Assembly: GCA_024195585.1 (NCBI GenBank)
Contig: SWBL01000153.1
Location: forward strand, 1-64,000
DNA length: 64,000 bases
Direction: 5' to 3'
DNA from: Aureobasidium sp. EXF-3400
Lineage: Eukaryota; Ascomycota; Dothideomycetes; Dothideales; Saccotheciaceae
Positions 45,241-54,948 of this stretch are shown here, piece by piece (positions within the stretch are counted from its first letter, which is position 1; each line of letters starts with the position of its first letter). The position numbers were made by a program, and so were the translations under genes. Below the pieces are notes generated by a model, which was not told the DNA's origin, did no database searches, and worked only from the letters and a program-made list of their open reading frames with translations.

Positions 45241-45867
45241 TACACCAACGCATCTGTAACCGTTTATGCAAAATTGATCAGGCATGCGATATCCCAGCCC
45301 CCTCTTCCAACGGGTGTCTACATACCAGAAGCCAGCCGTCGTGCCAAGGTCTGCATTCCGAAGGCCGCGAATGCATCCAAAAGTCACTTTCCTCGTCGTC
45401 AGCTAAAGACGGCAGCGACTGCGACTCCAACACTTTGCAAACCTGTTTGTATATACTCTAGCAAAAGCTTCAAGTCAAGAAGAAAGTTGTGTAGCAAGAG
45501 TAGAGCTCGAAAAGTAAACGCCAAGTCCAACGAAACGGATGTTCAAGATATGGAACGGTTCTTCAGCCACACCAGCCCCCTGCATCTTGCGGAGAGGGGA
45601 GACGCGTTTCAGGTGTGTGCGGGCTGAAGCTGCAGATGTGGTATTATTACTCCCTGCCTGTCTGCTGTCAGCTCATGCAAGCATTTCTCTCTCATCACAC
45701 CACTACGGACTTCGGACGATACAGTAGAAAGGTGTACTTCTGTTCTAATACGCAAAGGTTGATCATCGCATCGCGCCCTTTTCTCTCATTTTACGTCTAC
45801 GCTATCCCACTCGATCTACCCCACATTCGCTTTGCGTAGCACGGCATCAACAAGCAAGACAGACAGG

Positions 45868-46703
45868 ATGTATTCGCGCTACATTCGAGACATTTCGTCC
45901 GAGGTGGATGGCGTCAAGAACACCTTTTCCGGATGGGATCAGTGTATGACAAAGGCATACTGCAAGTGCGTCGTTCCTTCTTCTTCCACATCCAGTTCAA
46001 AGTCGCTGACTCGCACCTTCCCAGATGGCCAGTAATCATCGGCATCGTCGTCGGAGCAGTGATAGCCATCTCAGTGATATGGTGTCTCGTCCGCTGCCTC
46101 TGCTGCGGTCTTGAGTGCTGCTGCAGCTGTCTAAGTTGCTTCTCCTGCTGCACTTCCTGCTGCAACAACAATCACCGCCGTCATCAAGGATACACCCAAC
46201 CTCCCCCACCAGTCTCGCAGTTCCCGCAATACGCACAGTATCAACCCGCCGCTGCACCTGTCTATCGCTCTCAGCAACAGCAAAAACCTCAATACGCACA
46301 CTTCGACGCTCCTTCCAAACCCTACAATGAAGACGCTCTCCCCGCCATGCCCAGCTGGAACAACAGCCGCACTTTGCGCCAACAAGATACCGATGTCAAT
46401 GAGATGGAAATGGGCAGTATGCACAATGCAGCTGCTCAACCTATGCTGCCTAAATCCCCTCGCGCACAGACGCAAGAGTATCCTTATCAAGCCAATGCTG
46501 GTGCTTATAATGGTGATCTGGGGTCTTCGCGTTCGCCGACGGGGTATGCTGAGACTCAACCTCAGCAGTATGGGTATGGGCAGCAGAGTGGCAGAAGTGC
46601 GAGTCAGGGGTATGAGGCTAGTGTTAATTCGCTGCCGAGTTATCATACTTCTGCTCCTGCTCCTGCTAGAAAGCCTGTTAATGGTTCGTGGAGGGATATT
46701 TGA
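45868..46703 (+). CDS. Fibroin-3-related Cys-rich membrane protein, 2 exons, 258 aa
   Basis: Exons 45868-45965 and 46025-46703; intron of 59 nt (GTGCGT, GCTGAC branch, CAG), 259 codons in phase. The N terminus FSGWDQCMTKAYCKWP matches the fungal 'fibroin-3-related' family. A single membrane span follows at about 34-55 (PVIIGIVVGAVIAISVIW), then a dense cysteine cluster (CCGLECCCSCLSCFSCC) likely to be palmitoylated. The long cytoplasmic tail is Gln/Tyr/Pro-rich with an SPTGYAETQPQQYGYG stretch. Probably a plasma-membrane or cell-periphery protein; biochemical role unknown. Confidence 0.85.
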
Positions 46704-47313
46704 GTCTGCTCTCCACTCTTCTGTTTTTGCTCATAGCGATGGCGTTTTGTCTTTGTCTCAAAGAGGAAGAGATGGATGTGTGTTTTTTGCCCTTCTTTTT
46801 TCGCGATACCCAACCTATTATGATGAGGAAGGGACAGGTTGCTGGTTCATCTTGTCCTTCTTCGGTCGTCTGCATGTTTATAATATCCAAAGTCAGCTCC
46901 CAGTAATATTTTATTGTCATTTTAAGAATGATCGTGCATATCAGCCTTCCCACAATTCTTGTGTGCTATCCTGCCGACGACGACATTGCCTTGACCTTGT
47001 TATTCGCCATGGAAGCATTCGTCCCTGGCAGCATAGAGAGGTGAAGCTTCGCGATGTTCGACTCTGAGACATATGTGTTACAAGAACGTGATCCTCAATT
47101 TCCATATCTCCCTCGCCCACAGGTATAGGGCCGTAACAAAAATGTCACCGAAGCCAATACGGAGACACCGGGTGTCAGCGTCGCAGAACTGAGGAATCCA
47201 CGCCCGCCACACCCGTTCCTTCCCAAACCCCCTCAAGAATCCTGCACCATCAAAACGTAACCCTCCAGCATTCTTGGTAGGTAAAAGAGAATTCCAGAAA
47301 ATGGCAAAAACAA
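46704..47313. other. 3' flank, no gene
   Basis: No supported gene between the fibroin-3-related gene and tRNA-Val copy 3. Confidence 0.45.
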
Positions 47314-47387
47314 TGATTCCGCCCGGGCTCGAACCGGGGACCGCCTGTGTGTTAGACAGAAGTGATAACCAACTACACCACAGAACC
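47314..47387 (-). tRNA. tRNA-Val(AAC), copy 3
   Basis: Identical over all 74 bases to the copy at 29684. Upstream CACATCAATT and downstream TTTTTGCCATTTTCTGG are also shared. No intron. Confidence 0.95.
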
Positions 47388-47932
47388 AATTGATGTGAGA
47401 AATTCCGTCAGAAACAATTATATCCCACTGATGATTCCTCCCCTTCCCTTCCCTCCCCCAAGGCACGAAAGCAATCAGGACTAAGGACCAACAGAATAAC
47501 TATCCTCGCCTTTTTTTCGGTCTTACATGTATTAGTATACGATGAACAAGGGCCTAGAATTAATTTTACACTGTTTGTTGCGTTCCACACTACAATACCT
47601 ATATCTTTCGTGAGAGAGTCAACCCTTTGATCGGTTCTCCATGCGATTTTGTATGAAGTGAGATTGCTCGCGAACTTTTGGGTTTCATTCAATGTGAAAT
47701 CTGAAAGAAAAAGCCAATGTATGAAGGGGGCAGTATATCATCAGCATCCTGCAGGCATCTAGAAAACACGTAATCTCGGTTAAGCAAAGGAAGGAAGGTG
47801 CTTTGGAAGCTTTTTTGTATCAACGAAGTCCTAGACGTTTCGAGGTCTTTGGTGAAAGTCTTCCTTGGCCCACGAGTAAAGCGACTCGAGATTTCGCATG
47901 ACAAAGCATTCTCAGACCTCGGAGATCTGCAA
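47388..47932. other. Intergenic, no gene seen
   Basis: Spacer between tRNA-Val and the zinc-knuckle gene stop codon. Short minus-strand frames only. Confidence 0.4.
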
Positions 47933-50900
47933 TCACCTTTTGAATGGTTTCCTCACAATAGAACTCCTCACAGGAGCCAACACAACCTTAGGATCCCTCT
48001 GATCAAAAAACTCCCCACACCCCTCACGGAAACTCCACTCATCTTTACCATCCTGCTGCTCAAAGAAAGAAGACGCAAACAACTCCCTCTCCATCCCTTC
48101 CTCCCATCCTTCAACATTATAACCTGGTATATTGACTCCAATCCAATAGACGAGTTTTTCTTGATTCAAGTACTCGCGCTGAGATTGATGGAGAGCCATA
48201 CCAATGAGATTCTCAAACGAGATTCGAGGACGGGGTTTTGTGTTGGGTGGTCTGTACTTGAGCGTACACAGTTGGTATTTGAATGTTGCGAGTTTGATTG
48301 TGAAGGCTTTGACTGTGGTTTCGACTGTTGTGGTGGCTGCTTTGCGGATGGAGAATTGGATGGGGTTGAATGTTTTGTTTGCTGGGTCCGGTCTGTGAGA
48401 TTTGATTTGAGGAGATGTTTTCATGATTGTTTGCAGGTAGTGTATATGTGCTCGGTGGTGGATGAATGGATGCGTTGGGAAGGTGTTGCATAGCCAGTTT
48501 GTGACAAGGTTGTGGAGTTGCCTCAGATTTGTGGAATGGTTGGGAGCCTCGAAGATTACCATGTAGCAGATATCTTTCCACTGGATGTGCAAGTTGCTGT
48601 CAAGCCAGAATCCCTCGTCCAGTTCTTCGATTGCTCTTCTTTGCGTGGCGTTGCTAGAAGTCGGCAGGCGTGGCTTCTTCGGAACCGACTTCGTCTTTTG
48701 GCTCTCGTCGACTCGAACCTCGCTGGGCTCGGATTTTATTGTTCGCTTGGGACCCGTGGTCTGTCTCGAGCTTCCGGGTGCTTCGCGATCATTGCGAGGC
48801 GGAGCATGTTCGTTCCGAGTCTCGGACACGTTCTTGGGTTGAGAAGCGATGCAGCCAACACTACGGCGAACGACTTCATCGTTCGGCTCGGGTGCTTTAC
48901 TGACGGTATAAGAAGGCACGATCTCGTTTCGTATCTCGGTCATGGTCCTTATGGGAGACTGGTTCGGAATCGCATTCGTCTTCTGCCTCTTGTCGACTCG
49001 AACACTGCTGGGCTCGGTTTTTATAGTTCGCTTGTTGCCAGCGGTCTGTTCCGAGCCTTCGGGAGTTTTGCGAACATTTTGAGGGGCAACATGTTCGTTC
49101 TGGATAGTGCTCTTCGTCCTAGACGAAGAAGCGAGGCAGCCAGTGGTACTCTCATTCGGCTCGGGTGCTTTGCGGACGACTTTAGAAGGAATGAATCCCT
49201 TTCGTATCTCGATTGTGTGATCGGGTATGATTTCGAGATCGTCGGACATGTCATCATCCATAATCACCCGTCCAGCTGATGAGTATCCAGTGACTCGTTG
49301 GATATTTATCCTTTCAACTTCTATGCTGGCGTCCTGTTCGGGAGATGGGTTCCTTTGACGGGCATCGCGGTTGGAAAAAGAACTTTGAACAATCGGCTTT
49401 TTATGATCCTGGGCCAGAGCATACTCCAAGGAGCCCTGTTGATGCGAGGAGCTCTGCCTTGCTCGCCGGGGGTCTGTCAACCCATATTCTTCCTCGATAG
49501 CATCGTTCCAATAGTCATCTCTCAACTCATTTGGGAGACCTACGAGACGGCTCATAAATCTGCTACGGGCAACCCAGCTATAGCTAGGATCCCATGTCGA
49601 TTGATCGTGATGGGCTTTTTCATCTCCCTCATCCAACGTTGTTGCCGTCTGGTTGACCGGTGCCTGCTCTGCAAGGGCTTGAGCAGGGTCATCAACATGA
49701 TTCGGTATGTCAGCGGCAACTTCGACGAAAGCAGTCTGCGTGGAAGAAGAGGCAGTTGTGAAGATGTTTGGAGGTGGGCGAAATGCCGGAACAATGGCTT
49801 TCGGTGGGCTCTCGTTCAAAGTTCTCAGATCAACATCTGTCGAGTACTCTGCAAGGTTGGCCTGTGTAGACGCATCCTGATACGATCCCTCCTTGCGCGA
49901 TTTGTGCATCCACTCTATACACTTTGAACTGACATGAGTCTTCTCCAAGCAACCAACTCTGTGAGTCAATTTCGGACAGTCCACAAGTTTGTCACGGTCG
50001 GAATGACCTTGCTCTCTGCAGCATTTACAATAGTCATGAGCGTGCATCACTCTTCGCTTCAGTTTATAAGCCCACTTGACACGCAGCTCATCTTGATGCC
50101 GGTAAGGACATCGATCCCTGCCATGTCCAAAACTGCGACAAGTCCAACATAATTCGACAGAGACTGAGTCTGGTTCGGAACACTCGGAAACCTGATGACC
50201 AAGCTGTTTACATCTGATACAGTGATCTTCTTCAGTATGGCCACGCTCTCTACAAAGTCCACAATGATCTTTGGAGGTGTGGTCGAGATCTTCGCATACG
50301 TTGCAGTGTTTATCTGCCTTACAGTAGACTGCATCACAAACTTGACAATGGTCGGAGCTGCTGTGAGGTGCCAATCCGCATCGTTCACAGTGTGACTTAG
50401 CATGATGACCAGGTTCGCCGCACCGTCTACAATGGGCATTGACACAGGAGCCAGTACATTCACCGTTATGACGGCATCGAATGCAGTGGGCAGAATGATG
50501 ATGGCCAACAATGTTGCAAAATTGGCAGTGGTCAGAGATGGCGTGATCGGTAGCGCTACACTGCTCACAGTGGTCTTTAGCTGTATGACCTTCCTGGTTG
50601 CATCGTGAACAGACGATTGGATTCCACGTTTGACTTGGCGTAGTTCGTGAGTTCAGCTCAGATGATCCAGATATCAATGATGAGCTGGCAAAGCTTGGAG
50701 GTGTATTGGTTGTCGAATTACCATCAGGAATCGAAAATAGATAAATTCGGGGAGAAGAAGTCGAGTGATAGCTAGAGGTTGCAGAAGCGTCCTCAAGTTC
50801 TGATGCTGACTGCTCATAGCGAAGATCATGTGGCAGGTTTTCCAGAGATTGTGGCTCCAGAGGTGTTTGGGAGGGTCTGTCGTGTTGAATCATGACGGGA

Positions 50901-51124
50901 TCTAGGACCGAGCCTGACGGGGCTCCATCAAGTCTGAGTACCGGATTCGAGGCGGAACCTGGCGGAGGAGCTGCACTACTGGCTAGCAGGTTCTCCAGCG
51001 AGAATATGGATGACGGGATTGTGGTGGTTTGGTGCTGCTCGTTGAGTGTAGATTCGAGCAAGCGTTCGAAGGTGACGCGCAAGGCGATAGCCCTTTGGTC
51101 GTGTGATTGTGGAGGGTCAGCCAT
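47933..51124 (-). CDS. Tandem zinc-knuckle protein, 1,063 aa
   Basis: Long intronless frame; ATG 51124 is preferred (the frame is open further upstream, but that text looks non-coding). Residues 172-315 form ten zinc knuckles with C-X2-C-X4-H-X4-H spacing, the Cys of each unit directly following the last His of the one before, at exact 14-residue steps (C172, 186, 200, 214, then 232, 246, 260, 274, 288, 302). Unit 4 carries four extra residues, and unit 7 has Cys for the first His. An eleventh, CCHC, unit starts at C326. About 640-810 contains a tandem duplication of about 85 residues (KAPEPN ... KRTIKxEP), each with an I-K-x-E sumoylation consensus. The C terminus (about 850-1063) looks globular. 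Knuckles usually bind RNA or ssDNA; the family is not recognised. Confidence 0.82.
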   Translation of the reverse strand: MADPPQSHDQRAIALRVTFERLLESTLNEQHQTTTIPSSIFSLENLLASSAAPPPGSASNPVLRLDGAPSGSVLDPVMIQHDRPSQTPLEPQSLENLPHDLRYEQSASELEDASATSSYHSTSSPRIYLFSIPDGNSTTNTPPSFASSSLISGSSELNSRTTPSQTWNPIVCSRCNQEGHTAKDHCEQCSATDHAISDHCQFCNIVGHHHSAHCIRCRHNGECTGSCVNAHCRRCGEPGHHAKSHCERCGLAPHSSSDHCQVCDAVYCKADKHCNVCEDLDHTSKDHCGLCRERGHTEEDHCIRCKQLGHQVSECSEPDSVSVELCWTCRSFGHGRDRCPYRHQDELRVKWAYKLKRRVMHAHDYCKCCREQGHSDRDKLVDCPKLTHRVGCLEKTHVSSKCIEWMHKSRKEGSYQDASTQANLAEYSTDVDLRTLNESPPKAIVPAFRPPPNIFTTASSSTQTAFVEVAADIPNHVDDPAQALAEQAPVNQTATTLDEGDEKAHHDQSTWDPSYSWVARSRFMSRLVGLPNELRDDYWNDAIEEEYGLTDPRRARQSSSHQQGSLEYALAQDHKKPIVQSSFSNRDARQRNPSPEQDASIEVERINIQRVTGYSSAGRVIMDDDMSDDLEIIPDHTIEIRKGFIPSKVVRKAPEPNESTTGCLASSSRTKSTIQNEHVAPQNVRKTPEGSEQTAGNKRTIKTEPSSVRVDKRQKTNAIPNQSPIRTMTEIRNEIVPSYTVSKAPEPNDEVVRRSVGCIASQPKNVSETRNEHAPPRNDREAPGSSRQTTGPKRTIKSEPSEVRVDESQKTKSVPKKPRLPTSSNATQRRAIEELDEGFWLDSNLHIQWKDICYMVIFEAPNHSTNLRQLHNLVTNWLCNTFPTHPFIHHRAHIHYLQTIMKTSPQIKSHRPDPANKTFNPIQFSIRKAATTTVETTVKAFTIKLATFKYQLCTLKYRPPNTKPRPRISFENLIGMALHQSQREYLNQEKLVYWIGVNIPGYNVEGWEEGMERELFASSFFEQQDGKDEWSFREGCGEFFDQRDPKVVLAPVRSSIVRKPFKR
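50180..50611 (-). repeat. 42-bp periodic coding repeat (zinc-knuckle array)
   Basis: DNA encoding ten 14-residue units; the period is 42 bases apart from one 12-base insertion. The bases have diverged while the Cys/His codons stay fixed, indicating an old array under selection. Confidence 0.75.
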
Positions 51125-51448
51125 AACCCTGGCCTGGGATGGATGGGGGCTCGTTGTTTCTGCGGTTCTTGGCGAGTTCCAGTAAGAGATGGCAGACGAA
51201 GAAGTGGAAATGAAAAATACCTGCATTGGCTCGTGCCGGAGAGTTAATATATCAAGGCTTGGCATTGGACATGTGGATCCTGAACCGTAGCATGTCACCG
51301 TGGATTTCAACTCCAGAAAACTCGGGACCTTGAAATCTGATGGTAAAAAAGACGGAAATGTTGCAAGTAAGCACAAAAACTCCAGGTTTGATTAGAATTA
51401 TGTGGTGGGTATCAATGAAAAGAGCAAACTCAAGCGACAAGTGGTTGG

Positions 51449-52320
51449 TCATCTCGCACGTCCGTACTCAAAGTCGGGAGAGTTCCCTCGCTCTTTTGTA
51501 GCAAAATCATGGGTTATGGGTAATGGAGGGACAGGCACATCGGTGACAGTCATTCTGTCCTTTTCTCGGACTCTTGGTAGGCTTGTCCTGCTGGCTTGGT
51601 TGCTAGGCGCCTTGCCGAGTGCGGGAGGGGTAACAGTCAGAGCAGGCAGCGAATTGCAGGTGATGCCCGAATTGAAGGGGGTTGTTGCAATATCCTGACG
51701 GCGGCGGTAGCGGCGGCGGATGAGGATGAGCACGACGGTCAAAATCCCCAGACCAACAAAGACGACGATGAGCATGACGATCCACTTCCAATGGTCCGTC
51801 CACCTAGAGCTGCGTTAGTCCTAGTCCTCTGGTTAGGTCATTAGGCGACTCACCAATCGTGATGAGCGTCTGAACTTTGCGACGAGCTTGTGCCTTGCGA
51901 GCTGCTGGAGCTTCCCGAGGTAGACGTGGGCAAAGTCGAAGCTACCGTCGAAGCACCAGTCGTGCTGGTTGAGTCTGTTGCAGTACCGGCACTGACTCTG
52001 GCAGCTGCAGCAACACCATTGTCGGCACAGTTAGATTGGTACCATGAAGCAATCTTGGCCACGTCGCTGGCTTCACAGACGTCGGAGCAGATGGTCGAGC
52101 CGGCAGCTTTGAGAGTGGTGAGGTATCCAGACTGACAGAAGCACGATTCATAGATGACGGCGTCCGTCACTGGTGCAGCTGGAGGGATGCAGCCAGTCTG
52201 GGCGTTCTGGAGGACGGTGCATTGCTGGGCGCATGAAGGGAGGGCCGTGTCGCTGAAGACCAGAAGTTGCTGGGCGGAAGCTGCGACGGCCAGCGATGCG
52301 ACAATGGCCAGAAGACGCAT
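51449..52320 (-). CDS. Eight-cysteine (CFEM-like) secreted/membrane protein, 2 exons, 273 aa
   Basis: Exons 51854-52320 and 51449-51803; intron of 50 nt (GTGAGT, GACTAAC branch, TAG), 274 codons in phase. Signal peptide 1-17 (MRLLAIVASLAVAASAQ). A domain with eight cysteines follows (LPSCAQQC, TGC, SCFC, TICSDVC, NC), CFEM-like in number though not in exact spacing. Then come a Ser/Thr-rich stalk, a WTDHWKW motif just before one membrane span (IVMLIVVFVGLGILTVVLILI), and an RRRYRRR stop-transfer with a cytoplasmic tail. Such proteins sit at the plasma membrane facing the wall; ligand unknown. Confidence 0.83.
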
Positions 52321-53072
52321 GGTGGATGGATGGATGGGTGTTTGTTGGATGAGGGTCTGCAATCTGCAACCTGCGACAAGGACAGGCCGTCAGCAAAGTC
52401 GAGGCAAGAGAGGAGAAAGGCAGGCTTACGAGGCAGTCTCGACTGTCAGAAGCTTCGTGCAGATCGACGAGGGAAGCTACAATCAGGTATGCGCAAACCC
52501 AGCAGTCGCGATGTTGCTGCTGCTGATAAGACGAGGGGCTCAGGAATGTGCCATGAAACGTTTCAGTTATAGCATACAACTCGGACTGGACTTCAGATGG
52601 TCGTCGTCGTTCAACAGCAGATGAGGTACAAAAGTACAGAGGTACTTGCTCCACAGTGGTTCAAAGTTCAGGCCAGTCAGACCACCTGCCTTCTCAACTC
52701 CTGCGTGTATACAAGGGGATCCGCGAGGGGGGGCAGGAGCGCTGTGGCTTACAGCCTGATAGCACTTGGCACTTTCGTCCGTGCCGAGCATCCTGCCACG
52801 GGTATTTGCTGCTGCAAGGCGACGGCGAGGTTGAATGCCTTCGCATCCCAGCAGTAAACACGAGTACAAGAGGGGCAGCAAACAGCTGCAGCAAGCTTCC
52901 CCGAGCAGCGCCTTGAGACATGCGGCTTTAGAGTGTCGGCCCGTTGACTTTTGACAGCAACAAGAAGCAGAGGGCGAGACTTGGCAACGACAATGCCTGC
53001 CAAGTCCATCTCTCTTTGTTCGAGTGGCTCCTTCCTTGTTCAAGCAGCCGTGTCAACAGACGTCTCCCCACC
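52321..53072. other. Divergent promoter region
   Basis: Lies between the minus-strand eight-cysteine gene and the plus-strand zinc-ribbon gene. Overlapping frames only, no gene seen. Confidence 0.4.
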
Positions 53073-53750
53073 ATGCTCTCCCTCTTGTCGCTATCCTCAC
53101 GCGTCTTCCAACAGTCCACATGGATGCGGACGGCACAATCGCTCTGGTCGTATAGTCGCCCAGCCTCGTCGATCAGTCAGGACACCAAGTCGACCACTCA
53201 AGACCCGCAAGCCGACCAGGAATCAATGCTTGCTCTCTTGAAAAAGCATGACCCTGGAGCTTATCGTAGATGGCGCTATATTAATGACGACGAGTACCGC
53301 AGGAGGATACGTGAGTCAAACTTTAAGTATAGCAGGTCGCCCGAGGGGAGGGAGAAGAAGAAGGCTATATTCCGTGAAAACAACCAGAAGCCAGCGACAA
53401 AACAATACCAAAGAGAACACTATGCTCAATCTACGCGGGAAAGCCTCCGTCACAGGCGCGCCAGGTGGCTTGTTGCGATGTTGCAAAAGAGCAGATGGAT
53501 CAAAGAACAGTGGACGTGGAAACTGCATGTGCCCGTCAAGACTGCTGATCGTGTCGACCACCGTTGCACTGCCTGCGACAAAAACCGCTTCCTCAGGCTC
53601 TGGTGGGCCACCAAGGTCCAACCAACCACGTACATGTGCAACGCGTGCTTCGCTAGCGACTTCGATCTCATGGTGCCAGAGGGCCATCACAAGAAGCTGC
53701 CTCGACTCTTTACTGATCCCTCTCATCCTCCGCCGTCCAAGGCATCCTGA
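53073..53750 (+). CDS. Hypothetical zinc-ribbon protein, possibly mitochondrial, 225 aa
   Basis: Start chosen at ATG 53073 (CCACCATGC context); the frame is open upstream only through non-ATG codons. The first about 35 residues are rich in Ser, Arg and Leu without acidic residues, like a mitochondrial targeting peptide. The middle is Arg/Lys-rich and helical (YRRWRYINDDEYRRRIRES). Near the C terminus CTAC-X22-CNAC forms a four-cysteine zinc ribbon. A mitochondrial RNA- or ribosome-associated role is conceivable from charge and targeting, but I do not recognise the family. Confidence 0.68.
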   Translation: MLSLLSLSSRVFQQSTWMRTAQSLWSYSRPASSISQDTKSTTQDPQADQESMLALLKKHDPGAYRRWRYINDDEYRRRIRESNFKYSRSPEGREKKKAIFRENNQKPATKQYQREHYAQSTRESLRHRRARWLVAMLQKSRWIKEQWTWKLHVPVKTADRVDHRCTACDKNRFLRLWWATKVQPTTYMCNACFASDFDLMVPEGHHKKLPRLFTDPSHPPPSKAS

Positions 53751-53800
53751 TTTGCCGCACGTCCTTCACGTCTGTCCAACTACACACCTCTGTATCCATC

Positions 53801-54948
53801 TCAACTACACACGTGCGAATACTCGCAATCACAGCCAATTCTTTCCGTCGGCTTGATCCTCCGCATGGTCAACGAGTACCGGTCCTGCCTCGCAACCAGC
53901 CTAGAACCACTCTGATCGTGCTTTCTCCCCTTGATCCCATGCGTATACCCATGCCTGGACGGACCTCGCATGAGCAACAACGACCTCGCTGGCAACTCCA
54001 GCTCCCACTCTTCCGTCATTTCCTCTATCGCCTCGATAGGAGGAGAAGATGGCGGCGGAGGTGTTTCACTCCCACCACCAAGCGATCGCTTCGGCAGTCG
54101 CAACCGTCTCGACTCCTTTTCTCCACACAGCTTAAAGTCCATGCGTGTCGATGCGCCGAAACTCAGACTGTAGATGGTCTCCTCAAAAGCTGAATGCGTG
54201 TCGACGTGTGGAGGTATACCCGTGCCTGGCGGATAATGCTGTAGCGTATACTGGTCAGGTATATCCCTTTCATCTCTGGCAGGCAAACGACTCAGCAACC
54301 GCGTGAGATATTCAGGCGGCGGTGTGTTATCCGACTTTGAAACAGCAAAGGTGGTATAGTCAAAATGCGGACCGTAATGAACCGCTCCTCGCTTCAGAAC
54401 GCGCCCATCCCGTGAGGCCGTCGCAATGTGGTATTCCCGTATCATCTCTTCCTCTTCCTCTTTTGTGATGAACTCGTGCATCAAGATCAAGCCATTGGAA
54501 AACTCGTGCGTCATTGGATTCTCGGGAGTAATCGTCGGCGGAGGGTGATTCGGTCGTGTCTTCGCCAAAATACAGTCTACCATGCTCGGCGCAGCATAAG
54601 CAAACAAAGCCTTAGACTCTTGCTCATAAGCGTCCCTGGCACAATCAGGCGACTTATACTCAATCATCGCATACGGCTTTCACACTTCTTAGTCGTCAGC
54701 CTTCTACTCTTCTTTTCACTCTGACTTACCTTCGCTAGCAATTCTACTACTTGCACAGGAGCACCAGGCAGATTTTGTGGTAAAGTTATTCCTGAACGCG
54801 CTCGTGCTGCCATGTCGCCTGCGTTTAGCAACCATAGCCATTTTGTTTCTGTGGTGCTGTTGCATGTGAGGAGGTCGATGGGGACTTTTTCCATTGTGGA
54901 GATTGTGGAGAGGTAGCGTGAGCGTGCATTTTGGGGTTGCGCCTTCAT
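53801..54948 (-). CDS. AlkB-family Fe(II)/2-oxoglutarate dioxygenase, ALKBH8-like, 2 exons, 364 aa
   Basis: Exons 54730-54948 and 53801-54676; 53-nt intron (GTAAGT..AAG), 365 codons in phase. Residues about 15-100 form an RRM-like fold (PYAMIEYKSPDCARDAY as the last strand and helix). The dioxygenase domain has LKRGAVHYG, H230-V-D232 as the first two iron ligands, the distal His most likely H319 (RHGYTHGI), and DRYSLTMRR for 2-oxoglutarate binding. This RRM-plus-AlkB order is that of ALKBH8, which hydroxylates wobble uridine in tRNA; the methyltransferase half of animal ALKBH8 is missing, as expected in fungi, where Trm9 is separate. A Pro/Glu-rich insert (about 258-297) interrupts the core. 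Confidence 0.87.

Larger units (their letters stand above)
44832..45867. other. Promoter region of the fibroin-3-related gene, no other gene
   Basis: A short frame at 45274-45627 is not supported by domain or composition. The stretch holds a hairpin and four spaced direct repeats listed separately. Confidence 0.4.

Noticed and set aside
46131..46646. 171-codon minus-strand frame over the fibroin-3-related gene
   Set aside because: Shadow of Gln/Pro/Tyr-rich coding sequence.
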